A stretch of 18,177 bases of DNA, taken from assembly GCA_032251045.1 (NCBI GenBank), contig JAVVEW010000049.1:1-18177 (forward strand), read 5' to 3'. This DNA comes from JAVVEW01 sp032251045. GTDB taxonomy: Bacteria; Pseudomonadota; Gammaproteobacteria; Methylococcales; Methylomonadaceae. The translations under genes and the position numbers were made by a program. The notes under the pieces are model-generated. The model was not told where the DNA came from. It worked only from the letters and a program-made list of their open reading frames with translations, and searched no databases. The stretch's first letter is position 1. Every line of letters begins with the position of its first letter. Positions 16,949 through 18,177 of the stretch are shown one piece after another.

Positions 16949-16965
16949 TAACAGGGGACTTGTTT

Positions 16966-18177
16966 ATGCGCAACACTCTCTCAATAGCTGGCGTCAGCCT
17001 GTTGACCCTTTTAAGCCTAAGCCCGGCACAAGCCACCAACGGCTATTTTGCACACGGCTTTGGCGTCCGCAGCAAGGCCATTGCCGGGGCAGGGTCTGCA
17101 TTGCCTCAGGACAGCCTGGCCAGCGCAATCAATCCTGCCGGCCTGGCCTTTGTTGGCACCCGGGTGGATGTGGAACTGGAGCTGTTCAGTCCACGCCGGC
17201 AATTTAGTGTCGAAGGGTCGCCAACGCTGGCGCCGGATGCCTTTCCTCTCAATCCAGGGCAATTTTACAGCAGCAGTGAAGAATTTTTGATCCCCACCGT
17301 CGGCTTCAGTTACGCCATCGATGACGATCAAAGTGTGGGTATCGCCTTATACGGTCATGGTGGCATGGTGACCAATTTCATTCCCAAAGCCAACCCGTTG
17401 TGCCCGCCGGGCAGCCCCGGCGCGGGCGTTTTCTGCGCCGGACGCACCGGCGTGGATTTACAGCAAGCGTTCATCTCGCCCAGCTATGCACGGCGTTTTT
17501 TTGAGGGTCGCTTGGCGGTTGGCATCGCGCCGATTTTTGCCATTCAATCCTTCAAGGGCCGCGGTTTTGGCGGCTTTGCCGGATTTTCCAGCGATGCTTC
17601 GCGCCTGACCGACACCGGCCGCGATTACGCATTCGGCGGTGGCTTGCGCGCCGGCATTCTGGCCGAGCCCATCGACGGCTTACATATCGGCCTGGCTTAT
17701 AAAAGCCGCATCTGGATGAGTGAATTTGACGAATACGCCGGACTGTTTGCCGAGCAAGGCGATTTTGACATTCCCGACAGCTACAACCTGGGCCTGGCGT
17801 ATCAGGTCAACACACAGCTGGCATTGGCCTTTGACCTGGAACACATCCGCTACAGCCAGATAAAATCGGTTGGTAACCGCTTCCTGCCCAACCTGCAAAC
17901 GGCCCGCCTGGGCGATACCGGCGGCGCCGGGTTTGGCTGGCGCGACATGACCATTTACAAGTTTGGCGCAGTCTGGCAACCCGATGACGCATGGACGCTA
18001 CGCGCCGGCTTCAGTTATGGCCGCCAGCCGATTCCAAAATCCGAAGTGTTGTTCAATATCGTTGCACCCGGCGTTCAGGAATGGCATATTACCGCAGGCT
18101 TCAGCCGTAAGCTTTGGGATCACGACGAAGTCAGTTTCGCCTTTATGTACTCGCCTGAGAAATCTGTTAAAGGCATC
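16966..18177 (+). CDS. FadL/OmpP1/TodX-family outer-membrane transport protein (3' end beyond window)
   Basis: Members of this family form 14-stranded outer-membrane barrels that pass hydrophobic molecules such as long-chain fatty acids or aromatic hydrocarbons. The frame is open from ATG 16966 to the window end (404 codons, no stop). It starts with a signal peptide, MRNTLSIAGVSLLTLLSLSP then AQA, cleaved probably after residue 23. The mature N-terminus TNGYFAHGFG with GAGSALPQDS and INPAGLAF is the plug signature of the family. Alternating beta-strand segments follow, for example GLHIGLAYKSRIWMSEF and WTLRAGFSYGRQPIP. A full member usually has about 420-460 residues, so little is missing. 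AGGGGA gives a good ribosome-binding site. The substrate cannot be told from the sequence. Confidence 0.9.
   Translation, partial: MRNTLSIAGVSLLTLLSLSPAQATNGYFAHGFGVRSKAIAGAGSALPQDSLASAINPAGLAFVGTRVDVELELFSPRRQFSVEGSPTLAPDAFPLNPGQFYSSSEEFLIPTVGFSYAIDDDQSVGIALYGHGGMVTNFIPKANPLCPPGSPGAGVFCAGRTGVDLQQAFISPSYARRFFEGRLAVGIAPIFAIQSFKGRGFGGFAGFSSDASRLTDTGRDYAFGGGLRAGILAEPIDGLHIGLAYKSRIWMSEFDEYAGLFAEQGDFDIPDSYNLGLAYQVNTQLALAFDLEHIRYSQIKSVGNRFLPNLQTARLGDTGGAGFGWRDMTIYKFGAVWQPDDAWTLRAGFSYGRQPIPKSEVLFNIVAPGVQEWHITAGFSRKLWDHDEVSFAFMYSPEKSVKGI

Larger units (their letters stand above)
16552..16965. other. 414-bp divergent intergenic region
   Basis: This region separates the c-di-GMP gene (minus strand) from the FadL-type gene (plus strand). 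I see no convincing protein gene in it. A TATAAA on the minus strand (around 16600) could be the -10 of the c-di-GMP gene, but its -35 is poor. The right quarter is AT-rich and holds two inverted repeats (16882-16903 and 16927-16948), listed separately. Confidence 0.6.

Overview
The window looks like chromosomal DNA from a gammaproteobacterium of moderate-to-high G+C content. The tpiA-secG-tRNA-Leu(GAG) block, RhlE, UvrB and MutS all closely resemble gammaproteobacterial versions. The FadL/OmpP1-type porin and a light- and ligand-sensing c-di-GMP protein would suit an environmental lineage such as the methanotrophic Methylococcales, but that narrower placement is inference. No marker gene in the window proves it.

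Layout. (1) 1-1530: a CRISPR array with 25 identical 28-bp repeats and 24 spacers of exactly 32 bp, giving a strict 60-bp period. The repeats carry the type I-F (Cas6f/Csy4) hairpin and are read rightwards. No cas gene is present here. (2) 1531-3447: an IS21-family element with intact istA and istB and matching terminal repeats, abutting the distal end of the array. (3) 3448-3671: a non-coding stretch with palindromic repeats and a terminator. (4) 3672-6615, all on the minus strand: tpiA-secG-tRNA-Leu ending in a terminator, then separately rhlE. (5) 6863-13222, all on the plus strand: uvrB, a LysR-type and a TetR-type regulator, and mutS. (6) 13225-16551, minus strand and convergent with mutS: a 1108-aa protein combining a cytoplasmic periplasmic-binding-protein-like domain with PAS, GGDEF, EAL and BLUF domains. 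(7) 16966 to the window end, plus strand: a FadL/OmpP1-family outer-membrane protein, cut by the window edge and preceded by two striking inverted repeats.

How the parts fit. Most of the window is housekeeping: glycolysis, Sec export, a tRNA, RNA remodelling, and excision and mismatch repair. The accessory parts are the CRISPR array with its IS, the LysR/TetR pair and the c-di-GMP photoreceptor. The array's spacers hold information about their targets. Two neighbouring spacers overlap by 9 nt, with the I-F CC PAM visible inside one of them. Two other spacers each contain a direct repeat with a 21-22 bp period whose second copy is preceded by CC, which suggests protospacers in tandem-repeat DNA, possibly plasmid iterons. 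The most unusual protein is the five-domain sensor, which could join ligand sensing and blue-light sensing to c-di-GMP synthesis and breakdown.
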